A stretch of DNA of 64,000 nt from Ptychodera flava (lineage: Eukaryota; Hemichordata; Enteropneusta; Ptychoderidae). Positions 62,440 to 64,000 of the stretch are shown here, piece by piece. The position numbers and the translations under genes were made by a program. The stretch lies in contig NC_091933.1 of assembly GCF_041260155.1 (NCBI RefSeq), forward strand, positions 4,481,501 through 4,545,500. Reading direction: 5' to 3'. The notes beneath the pieces are model-generated. The model was not told where the DNA came from, made no database searches, and was given only the letters and a program-made list of their open reading frames with translations. Numbering within the stretch: the stretch's first letter is position 1; each line of letters starts with the position of its first letter.

Positions 62440-63284
62440 CTGTGGTGAGATAAAACACGATGGCAATTACACGTATTCTTGCAATGCCATGCAAATGATA
62501 ACGAAAACCATGAAATTGTACAAGATGTAGACAATCAGATACTGCACATGAATAGTTTTCAATTGAAAACGGTTGAGAAGTACCGAGACAAAGCCATCCT
62601 GTTGGCAAGGGTTGGAAAGGAAACGCGTTCCAAAATATCTGCTTTCCATTTCCTATGCGCGCACGATGTTTTTTGTAAAAATATTTCGACCAAGTTTTTC
62701 GACTTTGAAAGGAGTAGTTTGTCTGCTGAGCAATTGCGAGATATATGAGTCGCATGCACTGATTTGTATAACACGGATTGTTCTTTCATTTTACGCAAAG
62801 AAAGTATCAGATATCGAAACCTTTCCTCTCGTTTCTTTGTTTTGTCTGACTGCTACAAACAGCTTTACTCTGAATGAAAATTACAGACCTAGGTTGCGCG
62901 TGAGAACAAAAAACTGTAAGGCTACTTGTCTCTGTTTGTGGACTCAAACTTCTGGATGGTTATTGTCCGACATTTGTTGCAGTAGGCACGAAAACTCCCA
63001 ACTCATTCTTATTATGGTAGAAAAACATCGCCATCAAATCTACTCTAAGCAGAAACAGCTGACTACATGTCGTTGAAGTAAATGTTTGTAAAATCAACAC
63101 AAAATAAGGACCTGCTCAGGGGATATCATTGATAGACACGCGAGTACAAAAATGTTCATTTGCACAGACAGATACACTTCGACTGCCTAATGATAAGTGG
63201 CATTCTACATCAAACATAGTATTACTGTGGTACGCACCTCGAAATTAAAGATCTTAAACCTTTGCTGAAAGGTAATGGCATTGA
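62440..63284. other. Part of M1-B intron 1; long frames not called
   Basis: A 167-codon plus-strand frame (62,573-63,076) begins with a non-ATG or internal start, has no motif and overlaps open frames on the other strand. Confidence 0.5.
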
Positions 63285-63480
63285 TTGAAGTGATCGCCAT
63301 GCAAAATTTGGTACCTCAGCAACAACATTACCCAATACTTACCTACATGTGAAATTCAAATAAGCCATTTTGCCTGAGTTAACTCTTTTGGAAAAGCTCA
63401 AATCTTCAATTTTCACAAAAATAAAGAGCTGAACAGTGTATTTACTCCACGAGCTTCAAAATAAGACCGACAAGTGATAT
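63285..63480 (+). repeat. Dispersed repeat, partial copy 3
   Basis: GCCATGCAAAATTTGGTACC, ACATTACCCAATAC and GTGAAATTCAAATAAGCCAT follow the same order as the copy at 16,330-16,590. Confidence 0.65.
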
Positions 63481-63788
63481 ACCAAAACACTATTGTATAG
63501 TTTAAGAGTTCGAATGTTTGTCCCCCAAGTGTGGTATACCCTAAAGCAATCCTTGCAATCCGATCCTTAATGTGAGGGAAGGCCAATAACTCAGCTGCAT
63601 GTTACAAGAGGATGTTAACAGTTCAAGGAATGGCTTCTTTCAAATGATGTCGACCATAATGTCCCCTTCCTATTGTAACAAACCTCGTCAAAACTCTCTG
63701 TTGTGATTGGTTCATTTACGGTCACCTGGTATGCATCGCTTTTACACTGATAAATGCAAAGGAGAAGTTACCAGTAAACAGTTTCAAA

Positions 63789-63810
63789 AACTGTTAACTG
63801 GTTAACAGTT
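63789..63810. repeat. 22-bp near-palindrome
   Basis: AACTGTTAAC at the left and GTTAACAGTT at the right flank a two-base mismatch centre. Confidence 0.75.
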
Positions 63811-64000
63811 CAGACGAACTTTTGACTTGGGAAGTTTGTTCCGTCTACGCAATCGCACATAAAAGGACACGTAAAGGAGATGACATTATCGTCTATGACC
63901 AAGTGATGATTGCTGAGGAACATATTGACTTTTTGACGATAAAATTGGATGAGCTGTGTCACAAAACACAAATTGACCAGCTGATTTCGGAAAACAACAC
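63798..64000 (+). CDS. Unidentified open frame running off the right edge
   Basis: 67 codons open from just after a TAA at 63795-63797 to the window end. It reads ELLTWEVCSVYAIAHKRTRK, then IIVYDQVMIAEEHIDFL and KLDELCHKTQIDQLISEN. Composition is protein-like: charged, amphipathic and without low complexity. It is antisense to gene B inside its first intron. Could be a transposon ORF or an exon of a nested gene; no family recognised. Confidence 0.35.
   Translation, partial: MVNSSDELLTWEVCSVYAIAHKRTRKGDDIIVYDQVMIAEEHIDFLTIKLDELCHKTQIDQLISENN

Noticed and set aside
62573..63076. 167-codon plus-strand frame
   Set aside because: No motif, overlaps open frames on the opposite strand, and lies in an intron; chance openness is likely.

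Overview
The window is animal nuclear DNA, AT-rich, with small exons scattered among long introns and many decaying mobile elements. Nothing prokaryotic is present. The gene families (Rab GDI, membrane-anchored M1 aminopeptidase), the CR1/L2-like non-LTR retrotransposon and the load of foldback and MITE-like elements fit an invertebrate metazoan, perhaps a non-vertebrate deuterostome. I cannot fix the species from the sequence.

Layout. Positions 1-8000 hold a 5'-truncated non-LTR retrotransposon, a MITE with terminal inverted repeats and a target-site duplication, and an exact 226-bp tandem array with nuclear-receptor-like DR1 motifs. From about 8.0 to 20.4 kb on the minus strand lies a Rab GDP-dissociation-inhibitor gene: seven well-supported exons plus a first exon carrying the classic GDI N-terminus. 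Its exon 1-2 junction does not join in frame, and its last ~50 residues are missing or frameshifted, so it may be a decaying or mis-assembled copy. Its introns carry a 21-bp minisatellite, a 116-bp triplication, a degenerate reverse transcriptase, and inverted repeats flanking exon 2. A 1.7-kb non-autonomous DNA element with internal ~180-bp repeats lies at 21.0-22.7 kb. A possible 41-aa two-exon plus-strand protein follows at 23 kb.

The main content is a head-to-tail pair of minus-strand M1 zinc aminopeptidase genes of the aminopeptidase N type. Gene A (23,819-42,369) is complete: 17 coding exons whose lengths sum to 3,018 nt, giving 1,005 residues with a cytoplasmic tail, one signal-anchor helix, an acidic proline-rich stalk, GAMEN, HEXXH-x18-E and the catalytic tyrosine. 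Gene B (52,139 to beyond the right edge) shows exons 2-17, each exactly the same length and phase as in A; its N-terminal exon lies outside the window. Both share an unusual Thr/Pro-rich C-terminal tail. Gene B carries an 82-bp tandem duplication that copies the splice donor of the exon bearing the catalytic tyrosine.

The introns and the 9.8-kb intergenic gap hold further elements: a ~3.45-kb CACTG-ended element full of subterminal GTTCAA-type repeats, several long foldbacks, and a 1,631-bp TTAA-flanked transposon (47,493-49,123). That transposon is inserted into one copy of a 600-bp repeat whose uninterrupted twin lies 2 kb away. It carries an exact 171-bp duplication that doubles a 57-aa open stretch. 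An unidentified plus-strand open frame runs off the right end.

The genes are functionally separate: Rab GDI recycles prenylated Rab GTPases in the cytosol, and the M1 enzymes are predicted plasma-membrane ectopeptidases. No operon-like or defence-like system was found.
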